From: a bacterium
Lineage (GTDB): Bacteria > Bdellovibrionota > UBA1018
Assembly (NCBI GenBank): GCA_019751945.1
Contig: JAIEMT010000014.1
Span: forward strand, 118,686-182,685
Length of the DNA stretch: 64,000 nucleotides
Reading direction: 5' to 3'
This document shows, piece after piece, positions 55,447 to 64,000 of this stretch (positions are counted from its first letter, which is position 1; each line of letters starts with the position of its first letter). Under the pieces are notes generated by a model. That model did no database searches. It saw only the letters and a program-made list of their open reading frames with translations, and was not told the origin of the DNA. Both the position numbers and the translations under genes were made by a program.

Positions 55447-57266
55447 GCGGCTCTCTTGCCCTCCGTGGATCCTATTGGAAGACGCAAGACGATCGTGGTT
55501 CCTTTTCCTTCGGTGCTTTGAATGTCGACGGTGCCCTGGTGGCGCTCAATTTCCTTTTTCACGATGTGTAAGCCGAGGCCTGTTCCCTTGCCGACTTCCT
55601 TCGTGGTGAAGAACGGGTCAAAGATGCGATCCCGAACCGTCTGAGGAATACCTGTTCCAGTGTCTGAAATTTCAATTTTTACAAAGTCCCCATCAGGGCG
55701 GGCTCGAAAGGTGAGGGTGCCGCCGTGAGGCATAGCGTCGATCGCATTGGTTACGAGATTCATGAACACTTGGTTCATGCCCACCACTGAGCCAAAAATA
55801 TGCGTGTCGGGTGTGAAGTCCGTCTGCACGGTCACTTTATCGCGAAGTTTGTTTCGGAGAATGGTGGTCGTGGATTTCACCAATTCCTCAATCATAATGT
55901 CATTGAAGGGCGCTTGATTGAGTCCGGTGTACTGGCGCAAGCTTTTGATAATGTCGACGGTCAGGCTCAGGCCGTCTTTCATCACTTTAAAGAGCTGATC
56001 GATCTTTCCTTTTTGAGTTTCGTCGAAATTGGCCTTACTAACGAGCTTTTCAAGAGGACTTAGGGCTCCATTGACATAGTTAATGGAGTTATTGATTTCA
56101 TGAGCCAGACCAGCTGAAAGTGTACCAAGAGAAGCAAGCTTGGCAGATTGAATGAGTTCTGCTTGGGTGCTTTGGAGTTGGAGAGTCTTTTTCTTCACCT
56201 CGAGTTCAAGATTTTTTCTGAGGTAATCTCGTTCTTTATAAGCTTCTTGGGTCTTTTTGTTCAGCAGTAATCCAAAAATCAAGAAGCCCGTGTTTGCTCC
56301 CAGAGGAAACAGACTAAAGGAAGAACCCGCTCCTGCGAACACTAGCATCTCCGTTACCATGGCGACGGCAAGAACTCCGGTACTGACGAAGCAAAGAAGA
56401 TCGGCAGTCGATTTTTCTTTTGCAAACAGGCTGCCACTCACTATGAGTTGAGACATAAAGCAGATCAGCGCCGCTGGAAACCAGAAGGTAGTTCCAAACT
56501 GAATTCCATCTCCAGTTGAAGAATTCATATTGAAGACGAAACCGACGAAGCAGGAGAAGAGATAAAAGTAGAAGGGCGGTGTCGGAAGGTAGCGCAATTG
56601 TCTCAAAGAAGCGAAATAAGTCAGAGTTCCGATGCTGAGAGCGAGGTCGCCTAGTCGATGAACGGTCAGCATGGGGAGATCGAATCCCAAGAGAGGGAAG
56701 ATTGCTTCGCACTGATAAATAGAAAGTGCCACGGCCGATACGCTGGCTAAGATTGCGGCCTTTCGGTCTTCCTTCGCAAAAGTCGAAAGGTACTGAGAGA
56801 GAGTAATTAGAAGCAATGCGAAGGCACCGCCCGCGTATGCAAACTTGAAGAGCAGTTCTTCCCATCCCTCAGGTTGAACTTTGGGCCAATAGGAAATCGA
56901 AGCGTAGGTTTTCGAATACGAATACATCTTAATTTCAATGCTGCCCGTAGTTGGAAGTTCGCGGCAGTCAATGTTGGGCGCGTTGAAAATAAAATTTGGC
57001 GTTTGCATCGTCTTATCGCCGAAGACGCGATCAAATTTTCCGTTAATCCACACTTCTTGAGCGCCATAGAGCAGAGCGGGTAATTGCATGACCAAGCCCG
57101 GCTGACAGTTCAGATCCGCTGCGTTTGCTGAGATTCTTAAAACAGGTTGAGAAAGGCTAAGGTCCCATTTTTCTAGGACAGTCCACTTGCTTTCGCCGGA
57201 TGGAATCGTAGTGTTCCCCGTCACCACCGCTAGCCAAAGCAAGATTTGAGTCGCTAGATTTTCCAT
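55443..57266 (-). CDS. Membrane sensor histidine kinase
   Basis: Extracellular domain plus seven predicted TM; AGLAHEINNSINYVNGAL, NAIDAMPHGG, TGTGIPQTVRDRIFDPFFTTKEVGKGTGLGLHIV. Confidence 0.92.
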   Translation of the reverse strand: MENLATQILLWLAVVTGNTTIPSGESKWTVLEKWDLSLSQPVLRISANAADLNCQPGLVMQLPALLYGAQEVWINGKFDRVFGDKTMQTPNFIFNAPNIDCRELPTTGSIEIKMYSYSKTYASISYWPKVQPEGWEELLFKFAYAGGAFALLLITLSQYLSTFAKEDRKAAILASVSAVALSIYQCEAIFPLLGFDLPMLTVHRLGDLALSIGTLTYFASLRQLRYLPTPPFYFYLFSCFVGFVFNMNSSTGDGIQFGTTFWFPAALICFMSQLIVSGSLFAKEKSTADLLCFVSTGVLAVAMVTEMLVFAGAGSSFSLFPLGANTGFLIFGLLLNKKTQEAYKERDYLRKNLELEVKKKTLQLQSTQAELIQSAKLASLGTLSAGLAHEINNSINYVNGALSPLEKLVSKANFDETQKGKIDQLFKVMKDGLSLTVDIIKSLRQYTGLNQAPFNDIMIEELVKSTTTILRNKLRDKVTVQTDFTPDTHIFGSVVGMNQVFMNLVTNAIDAMPHGGTLTFRARPDGDFVKIEISDTGTGIPQTVRDRIFDPFFTTKEVGKGTGLGLHIVKKEIERHQGTVDIQSTEGKGTTIVLRLPIGSTEGKRAA

Positions 57267-57277
57267 TCAGTTCAAAT

Positions 57278-58963
57278 TTAAGCGGTCGACTGCGGTTTTC
57301 CTGCGGTTAAGGTTGCTGCAGCTTCGACGAGGTCTACGCCGGCTGCCTTTGCGGCACGTTCCAATGAGTTTACGGCGTATTCCAAATCACTGATGCTATG
57401 AGACGTGGTGATTGAAAAACGGAAGCGGGATTTATTGCGAGCAACAACGGGGTAGACCACCGGGAGAGCAAAAACACCGTCGTTCATCATTGCCTTGAAT
57501 ATTTTTCCAATTTTTCCTTCATCGCCGATCAAAATCGGAATGATCGGAGTGGTGTGATCGGGAGGTACAACGATTCCGCGACGATTCAGAATGCGAATGA
57601 AATGTTGAATATTGCTTCGGAGCTTGTCGCGAAGAGTGCGATCGCGAGTGAAAATGTTGATGGCAGCCAGCGATGCACTGGCCACTGACGGCGGAAAGGA
57701 AGTTCCAAACATGTAAGAGCGGGAATAGGACCTGAGCCAGTTCATCACGTCTTTGCGGCCGACCACGAATCCACCCATGGTTCCAATAGCTTTCGAGAAT
57801 AAGCCGACAATCAAGTCGATCTTGTTGGTCGTGTTGGTCACTTCACTGGTTCCGAGTCCGCGATTTCCCAGAACCCCGAAGCAGTGTCCTTGGTCGACGT
57901 AAGTGCGAGCGTTGTATTCGTTTGCGATTTCAGTGATGGTTTTCAAGTCGCCGAGACTTCCGTCCATCGAGAAAGCGCCTTCGGTTAAGATCATGCAGCC
58001 GCCGTACTTGTCGCGATTTTCAGCTAAAACTTTTCTCAGGTGGTCCATGTCGTTGTGTTTGAAAATACGAACCGTGGCACGAGACATGGCCATTCCATCA
58101 TGCATCGAGGCATGCGCATTAATGTCGGCGACCAGGAGATCTTGTTCACGTGCAATGCCGGCAATGATTCCGACATTGGTGTTGTAACCAGAGGAATAAA
58201 CGAGGGCATCTTCTTTGCCGTAGAGTCGAGCGACACGGAAGGCAAGCTCTTCGTGTGCGTCGGTGGTTCCGGACGTGGTGTGAGTTCCGGTGGATCCAAA
58301 ACCATATTTCTCAATACTCTTGATGGCCGCTTCGAGCACCTCAGGATGGTGCGAGAGACCTAAGTAGTCGTTGGTTCCGAACATGAGAAAGTCGCTTCGA
58401 TCGCCATCGCGGGTTCTATCCAGATTCACGCGAGCACCTGCCATGCTGGTTCTCGGAATCATGTAGGCAAATCGATCCGATTTTTTCCAGTCTTCGTAGA
58501 AGTGATTGAACTTTTGGGCGCGATCGAAAATATCGGCATTGGTCAGGTCCATCGTCAGGAAGCTGGCCAAGTTAAATCCCTGCGCCGGAAGTTCGACGTC
58601 AAAGACCGAACCTTCGGAGTGAAAATTTAATTCGATGAAACGAGAAAGTTTTCCGTCCAGCGGAACTTTGGAATCGATGGTCGAGAATCCGACGCGGAAA
58701 ACTCCATTCTCGAAGAACCGCCGCTGAACAGCGAGTCGGCCGAGATAGGCTTCTTCTTTTTCGAAAAGAACCTTCGAGGAAGCGACGATGGTGTCGTCGC
58801 TGATTTCTTCTTGAACCTTGGCGGCGGCTTCACCTTCGATCACGCAAAAAAGGCCCGTGACCGAAAGGTCTTGGACGGTAAAAGTGTACTGATTACCTTG
58901 CCCGGTCTCGATGATCAAAGTTACAGAACCCGGTTTTTTTACCTGAAATCTTTTATTGCGCAT
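57278..58963 (-). CDS. PilZ-like N-terminal domain fused to alpha-oxoamine synthase (serine palmitoyltransferase/KBL-like PLP enzyme)
   Basis: N-term KRFQVKKPG...TVQDLSVTGLFCVIEG; AOS: FLMFGTNDYLGLSHHPEVLEAA, GFGSTGTHTTSGTTDAHEELA, VDQGHCFGVLGNRGLG, IVGLFSKAIGTMGGFV. Confidence 0.85.
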   Translation of the reverse strand: MRNKRFQVKKPGSVTLIIETGQGNQYTFTVQDLSVTGLFCVIEGEAAAKVQEEISDDTIVASSKVLFEKEEAYLGRLAVQRRFFENGVFRVGFSTIDSKVPLDGKLSRFIELNFHSEGSVFDVELPAQGFNLASFLTMDLTNADIFDRAQKFNHFYEDWKKSDRFAYMIPRTSMAGARVNLDRTRDGDRSDFLMFGTNDYLGLSHHPEVLEAAIKSIEKYGFGSTGTHTTSGTTDAHEELAFRVARLYGKEDALVYSSGYNTNVGIIAGIAREQDLLVADINAHASMHDGMAMSRATVRIFKHNDMDHLRKVLAENRDKYGGCMILTEGAFSMDGSLGDLKTITEIANEYNARTYVDQGHCFGVLGNRGLGTSEVTNTTNKIDLIVGLFSKAIGTMGGFVVGRKDVMNWLRSYSRSYMFGTSFPPSVASASLAAINIFTRDRTLRDKLRSNIQHFIRILNRRGIVVPPDHTTPIIPILIGDEGKIGKIFKAMMNDGVFALPVVYPVVARNKSRFRFSITTSHSISDLEYAVNSLERAAKAAGVDLVEAAATLTAGKPQSTA

Positions 58964-59140
58964 GAGAGTGCTCGCTATTGTTGAAACCTTTAATCCCTAA
59001 GGTGTTTTCGGTGTTTTAGAGCATCCGGTTTAGCATAATCAATGCTGCGCCGCGTGATTTTTGGCAGGAATTCAAAGATTCTTAAACTTTGGTGGAATCC
59101 ATTAGGATTTTGTCAATTCATGACGTTTGAAGTCAAATAT

Positions 59141-59170
59141 TTGCCGATTTTGAAAAGGCTGTGATATACC
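59141..59170 (+). promoter_or_regulatory. Possible sigma70-type promoter for typA
   Basis: TTGCCG - 18 nt - TATACC close upstream of the GTG start. Confidence 0.35.
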
Positions 59171-59179
59171 CCTCCGACT

Positions 59180-61036
59180 GTGACCCAAAAACTTAGAAAT
59201 ATTTGCATCATAGCGCACGTCGACCACGGTAAAACCACCCTCGTAGATCACCTCCTCAGGCAATCTGGGACCTTTCAGAACCACCAGCAGACGGTGGAGC
59301 GCGTCATGGACTCGATGGACTTGGAACGCGAGCGAGGCATCACCATCATGGCCAAGAACACCTCGGTTCGGGTCGGAGACTACAAAATCAACATTGTGGA
59401 CACTCCCGGCCACGCGGATTTCGGCGGTGAGGTGGAGCGAATTATGGGGATGGTGGACGGCGCACTTCTCCTTGTCGATGCTGCTGAGGGACCGCTTCCT
59501 CAGACTCGATTTGTTCTACAGAAAGCATTGAAGCAAGGTCACAAAATTATTCTGGTCATCAACAAGGTGGATCGCCCTGAGTGCGCGGATGGTACGCGTA
59601 TTCAGCAGGTGGTGAATCAAACCTTCGATCTGTTCTTTGATCTCGGCGCCAATGATCAACAGTTGGAGTTTCCAATCGTGTACGCTTGTGCCCGCCAAGG
59701 GTGGTGCACTCAGGATTTCGATTCGATTCGGGATTTGATCGATGGAAAAAAGAAGAGTTCGCTTCAGCCCCTTTTTGATTTGGTAATCAAGAATGTTCCG
59801 GCGCCAGAGGTGGATGTCGACAAGCCCTTTCAAATGCTGGTTTCAAATCTCGCTTACTCTGAATACGTCGGCCGTTTGGCCATTGGGCGCGTGAAGGCGG
59901 GGACGCTGTCTAAGAACAAGCGCGTGATTCGCGCCGGAGATGGGGTGAACCAAAATTTCTCCGTCACCCAAGTGTATACCTTCGAGGGGCTGAAGCAGAC
60001 TGAAGTGACGTCTATTTCGGCGGGAGACATTGTTGCCTTAGCGGGAAGTGAGCTCTTCGATATTGGTGACACCATCATCGAAAACGAAAGCACACCGGTT
60101 CTTCCAAGAATTAAAGTCGAGCCTCCCACCATCGGAATGATTTTTTCGGTGAACACTTCACCGCTTTCGGGCCAAGAGGGCGAGGCCATTCAATCTCGTA
60201 AACTTCGCGACCGTCTTTTGAAAGAAGTTCGCCACAACGTTGCGATTCGATTTGAAGAGACGGGTCTTCCAGACCAGTTTCGTCTTTTGGGACGAGGCGA
60301 GTTGCAGTTTGCAATTCTGATTGAGCAGATTCGCCGCGAAGGTTTTGAAATCATGGTGGGCAAGCCTCAGGTTCTTTTCCGTACCGGTGAGAACGGCGAG
60401 AAGCTCGAACCCATGGAACGTGTGACTTTAGATATGCCTGAGGCTCATACCGGCGAAGTCACTGCGCTGTTTCAGGGTCGAAAGGGGCTTCTGACTTCTT
60501 ACGATATGGATCAAGGCCATGGTCGTGCCCGGTTGCAATTTGAAATTCCGACGCGCGGACTGCTGGGCATTCGTTCTCGTTACCTCACCATCACGCGTGG
60601 AGCCGGTTTATTTAGTTCCGAAGTGATCGGATTTGAACCGCATAAGGGTCAGATCGTTCATCGGATCAGTGGTGCTTTGATTTGCGATCGTTCGGGTGAA
60701 ACCGTGGAGTATGGCCTTTTAGGTCTCGAGGATCGGGGCAGCTTCTTTGTGGGTCCGGGCGTAAAGGTTTACGAGGGGATGGTGATTGGGGAGCACAATA
60801 AGGATACGGACTTAAACGTCAATCCTTGTCGCGAAAAGAAGCTCACCAATATCCGATCCGCGGGCGCTGAATTTCTTGTGACCCTAGCGGGCCTGAAAAA
60901 TATGTCGCTCGAGCAATTTATCGAGTGGATTGACGACGACGAGTGGATTGAAGTGACGCCTGAAACCGTTCGCGTCCGTAAAAAAATTCTCGCAGGCAAT
61001 CTGCGCAGCGTGAAGCGAATCGAAAAGCCCGAATAA
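59180..61036 (+). CDS. typA: Ribosome-associated GTPase TypA/BipA (GTG start)
   Basis: [60 protein letters not shown]. Confidence 0.96.
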   Translation: MTQKLRNICIIAHVDHGKTTLVDHLLRQSGTFQNHQQTVERVMDSMDLERERGITIMAKNTSVRVGDYKINIVDTPGHADFGGEVERIMGMVDGALLLVDAAEGPLPQTRFVLQKALKQGHKIILVINKVDRPECADGTRIQQVVNQTFDLFFDLGANDQQLEFPIVYACARQGWCTQDFDSIRDLIDGKKKSSLQPLFDLVIKNVPAPEVDVDKPFQMLVSNLAYSEYVGRLAIGRVKAGTLSKNKRVIRAGDGVNQNFSVTQVYTFEGLKQTEVTSISAGDIVALAGSELFDIGDTIIENESTPVLPRIKVEPPTIGMIFSVNTSPLSGQEGEAIQSRKLRDRLLKEVRHNVAIRFEETGLPDQFRLLGRGELQFAILIEQIRREGFEIMVGKPQVLFRTGENGEKLEPMERVTLDMPEAHTGEVTALFQGRKGLLTSYDMDQGHGRARLQFEIPTRGLLGIRSRYLTITRGAGLFSSEVIGFEPHKGQIVHRISGALICDRSGETVEYGLLGLEDRGSFFVGPGVKVYEGMVIGEHNKDTDLNVNPCREKKLTNIRSAGAEFLVTLAGLKNMSLEQFIEWIDDDEWIEVTPETVRVRKKILAGNLRSVKRIEKPE

Positions 61037-61435
61037 CTATTTCAGGGTGACCGTAACGGCATTTTTGCAATGCGTACAGAGATCCGACGCGGGCCATTTC
61101 TCCGTGCGTTTTCCAAATGGAATCGGTGCACGACAGTCCGGACAAATTCCCATTCCCCCTTCAATCGTACTGATTCTATTGTAGGTCCAGAGCGCTAAAA
61201 AGGGTCCGGCTAGAAAGAAGCCTGGAACCAAAAAGAAATGGAGGAGGGGAATGAGGATGGAAATGCAGGCTAAGCCCCAACAAAGGCTGAGGGTTTTAGC
61301 GGCTTTTAGGGTGCGTTCTTTTTTGGACCAAACACTGATTTTTACTTCCCCGGCGGATTCTTTGCCCGAAGTGTCGGCTTTGATTTGAACGATGTGAAGC
61401 GAAGTGGACATAGCCCTAAGACTGTTTATAGCCAT
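61037..61435 (-). CDS. Small membrane protein with C-terminal zinc-ribbon-like CxxC pair
   Basis: ICPDCRAPIPFGKRTEKWPASDLCTHCKNAV; two hydrophobic segments. Confidence 0.6.
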   Translation of the reverse strand: MAINSLRAMSTSLHIVQIKADTSGKESAGEVKISVWSKKERTLKAAKTLSLCWGLACISILIPLLHFFLVPGFFLAGPFLALWTYNRISTIEGGMGICPDCRAPIPFGKRTEKWPASDLCTHCKNAVTVTLK

Positions 61436-61481
61436 TTTTTAAATAATTTGCTAACGGAGATCTGGGGTTCGGAGAACGACG

Positions 61482-61811
61482 ATGGAAACAAAGAAACTTT
61501 TTTTGGTGCACTGTGGCTTTTATGATTCGGAAATCTCCGACGGGGTTTATGAATCGCACGTGAATTATATGGTCGTAGCGGATTCGTTTGATGATGCACG
61601 GGTTCAGGTTCGCCTTCACCCCGAGTTTGCTAAAAAGAAAATGCACGTGGATGGAATGCAGTGGATTGAAGCAGTGAATGGCTTCAAGGTTCAGCTGAAG
61701 CGAGATCCCGCTTACGAGGGACAGAGTCGTATTAGCACGAAGAAGCACCGGGATTTTGCCACAGCAAAGCCAGCCGCTTCTTTCGTAGATCCTCAGCCTT
61801 CTTCGAATTAG
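61482..61811 (+). CDS. DUF1543-like protein
   Basis: LFLVHCGFYDSEISDGVYESHVNYMVVADSFDDARVQV. Confidence 0.7.
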   Translation: METKKLFLVHCGFYDSEISDGVYESHVNYMVVADSFDDARVQVRLHPEFAKKKMHVDGMQWIEAVNGFKVQLKRDPAYEGQSRISTKKHRDFATAKPAASFVDPQPSSN

Positions 61812-61817
61812 TACGAA

Positions 61818-63914
61818 TTAATCCGCATTAAAGGCTGCAGCCGGGACAGTGTAGCTTCCCGTGTAGCGAATAATTTGGCTCAGACGAAGTTCGTCCACCA
61901 CGCCGGTGAGACGATACTTGCTGCTCGTGCTTGCGCCTTGGCCGACGCGGAAATCTGCCTGATTGGCAAAGAGTTTGGTTTTACCCACGCTGCCAATGGT
62001 GCCGCTGGCTTTTTGAGCGCCGTCCACAAAGATGCGGACTTCACCCATATTGAAGGTGACCGCGACATGGTAGAACTTCGAAGTATCCAAATTCATAGCC
62101 GGAGTTGTGATGGAACGAGTGGTACGGCCATTGGAGCTTCCAACGAAGCGAACTTTGAACCGGTTATTGCTTTCTCTTTGTAAACGCACTTCCCAGCTGA
62201 AGTTTGGCGAAGCAGCGCTTTGAGACATCAAGACCGAGTAAGTTTTCGTAATCGAGAACTTCACTCGAGCTTCTGCAGTAAGCTTTCCGCCACTTGCAAT
62301 CATCGCTAAGCTGGACGACATCGGAGCAGCGACTGCGCTGCTGGTGGTGAGGTTCAATCCTTGCTTAAATGCGCCGTTTACAGCACTAGTGCCCGAGTTC
62401 GTCACAAGATTATTGTGATACGAGCCTGCCAGGAGGCTGCTATCGGTGGTGAGGGTGGGGGAGTCGAAGTGATAAAGAGCGAGGGTGTTTGCGCTCTGTT
62501 GAGTCCAGCTGACAGATGCAGCTTTGCTCACATTGCCAGCGGCATCGGTAGCGCGGACTTGTAAGGTGTTGTTCCCGTTCGGGACTGAGGTCATGTTCAG
62601 CGGCGAAGCGCAGTTTGCGAATGCAGCCGAGTTCAAGCTGCAGCTGTAAACCACGCCGGCTTCATCCGAACCGAAGGCAAAACTAGCAGTCGATTGTAAG
62701 TTCGGGCTTACCGGAGCACTTGAAATCGCTACAACAGGAGCGCGGGTATCGCGAACCCATTGAACGCTGATGCCGCCGGATTGGCTACCATCGCCGCTTT
62801 GTTGCGCCACTTGCATGGCATAGCTGCCGTCTCGAGACTTATTCACGACAAAGCTAAACGAAGAACCCGTGCAATACTGTGCGAGCTTCCCACCGGTGAC
62901 TTCGTAGCTGCTGACATCACCCGAGAGCACGACGACGTAGCCGTTATTGCAGGAACCGCTGACGACAATCTGGTTGCCGTTTGAAGGATAAGAAGCCACG
63001 CTCGGCGAGAGAACGGCCGGTGCGGTTGGAATTCCAGAGTTCTTCTGCCAGCTCAAGTTCACGGCCGATGAAGCATTACCTGCCAGATCGACTTGTTTGA
63101 GTTGGAAGGAGTACGCGCCGTCCACTTTTTTGGAAACAGTGAAACCAAAGGTTTGGTTCGAAGCGCAGTTCACGACTTGGGCGTCATCGCCGGAGAGTTG
63201 AACCAATTGGCCGGCGGTGCAAGAGCCTGCGATGGAGAAGCTGCCGCTCGAAGCGTAGGGGCTGATGACTGGCGAGATAATCACTGGTGCCGACGGAACG
63301 GCCGTCATGCGAACCCATTCAAAAGAAACAGGCGCTGAAGTCATGCCCGTTTCTTCGTTTGTTTGAGTGACCGAGTAACTGTAGCTGTCGTCTTGGTTGA
63401 CGTCGCTGATGTTCATGACGAAGTTGCCGCTATTGGGGCAAGTCATCGAGAAATCTGCATCGCCATCGAGGTCCACAGTGTAACCTGCGATACAAGAGCC
63501 TTGAATTGAAACTTCATTGCCATTGGTGTGAATCACACTCGAAGCCGGGCTGGCCAGAACAGGAGAAGCCGGAATCGAGGTATCTCGTATCCACGAGAAG
63601 CTCACTCCCTCAGAGGAGTTTCCAGCGTTGTCAACGGCCACGATTTTGAAATCATAGTTTCCGTCTTTTGCTTTATTGACGGCAAAGCCAAAGTTTGAAG
63701 CTGCGCAGTTTGCAATTTGTGAATCGGCGCCACTTAAATGAATGACTGTGCCGGTTTCACAAGACCCTTGAAGGTTTAAGACCAAGTCACCCGAAGTAAA
63801 GGGGCTTAGGCCTGGAGCTGTGAAAGCCACCGCTTCAGGAGCTTGGGTGTCGCGAATCCATTGCAGATGAACGGAAGGAGGGCGGAGTGCTAAACTTAGT
63901 TGAAATTGCAGCAT
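61818..63914 (-). CDS. Large repetitive Ig-like domain protein with C-terminal LamG/concanavalin-like domain
   Basis: About six repeats of roughly 95 aa (W.R....P.AP...SP....G....I.GSC..G..V.LSGD...C...F.F.V.K..DG.Y); C-terminal LYHFDSPTLTTDSS...NNLVTNSGTSAVNGAFKQGLNL and DGAQKASGTIG. Confidence 0.75.
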   Translation of the reverse strand: MLQFQLSLALRPPSVHLQWIRDTQAPEAVAFTAPGLSPFTSGDLVLNLQGSCETGTVIHLSGADSQIANCAASNFGFAVNKAKDGNYDFKIVAVDNAGNSSEGVSFSWIRDTSIPASPVLASPASSVIHTNGNEVSIQGSCIAGYTVDLDGDADFSMTCPNSGNFVMNISDVNQDDSYSYSVTQTNEETGMTSAPVSFEWVRMTAVPSAPVIISPVISPYASSGSFSIAGSCTAGQLVQLSGDDAQVVNCASNQTFGFTVSKKVDGAYSFQLKQVDLAGNASSAVNLSWQKNSGIPTAPAVLSPSVASYPSNGNQIVVSGSCNNGYVVVLSGDVSSYEVTGGKLAQYCTGSSFSFVVNKSRDGSYAMQVAQQSGDGSQSGGISVQWVRDTRAPVVAISSAPVSPNLQSTASFAFGSDEAGVVYSCSLNSAAFANCASPLNMTSVPNGNNTLQVRATDAAGNVSKAASVSWTQQSANTLALYHFDSPTLTTDSSLLAGSYHNNLVTNSGTSAVNGAFKQGLNLTTSSAVAAPMSSSLAMIASGGKLTAEARVKFSITKTYSVLMSQSAASPNFSWEVRLQRESNNRFKVRFVGSSNGRTTRSITTPAMNLDTSKFYHVAVTFNMGEVRIFVDGAQKASGTIGSVGKTKLFANQADFRVGQGASTSSKYRLTGVVDELRLSQIIRYTGSYTVPAAAFNAD

Positions 63915-63974
63915 GACCTCACCGCGTTTAGAATGGGTTCACCAGAATCCAAACATAAACGAGGGAGATCACGC

Positions 63975-64000
63975 ATGAGTTTGAAGCTATACAAGAAGGC
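63975..64000 (+). CDS. Possible start of a CDS truncated by the window edge
   Basis: ATG AGT TTG AAG CTA TAC AAG AAG preceded by SD-like gagggagatc. Confidence 0.3.

Overview
This is a dense bacterial chromosomal window. The gene content (Agl/Glt-type motility genes, PilZ proteins, many lipoproteins and secreted proteins) suggests a Bdellovibrionota/Oligoflexia-like or deltaproteobacterial-type organism; that assignment is inference. Main blocks: (1) a Glt/Agl gliding-machine locus (GltE-like TPR, CglF-like, FHA/TonB-type GltG, and convergent AglR/Q/S-like TolQ/ExbD/ExbD); (2) trxA, gmhA, RDD, polA, FecR; (3) a long minus-strand housekeeping operon yceD-rpmF-fabH-fabD-fabG-acpP-fabF-rpiB-glyA-nrdR-nusB plus small unknown genes, with no plsX; (4) nagA, a KAP-rich histone-like protein, and a four-helix-bundle (23S IVS-protein/Avd-like) ORF inside a large inverted repeat; (5) a DegP-like protease, thiolase and CoA-transferase; (6) a 13-gene, translationally coupled plus-strand operon (about 37.9-53.8 kb) that I consider the best candidate for an undescribed system. 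It encodes a lipid kinase, an SDR, an acyl-ACP-reductase-like fusion, a BtaA-like aminocarboxypropyltransferase, a formyltransferase, an alpha/beta hydrolase, an OleC-like AMP ligase, UbiA, an Rph-like dikinase, a LolD/LolE-like ABC transporter, a LolA-like carrier and an outer-membrane protein, consistent with making and exporting an unknown lipid; (7) a histidine kinase/REC-cyclase pair, a PilZ-alpha-oxoamine synthase fusion, typA, and a multi-Ig/LamG surface protein. I saw no tRNA, rRNA, CRISPR array or transposase. Family calls come from reading the translations by eye; no searches were run.
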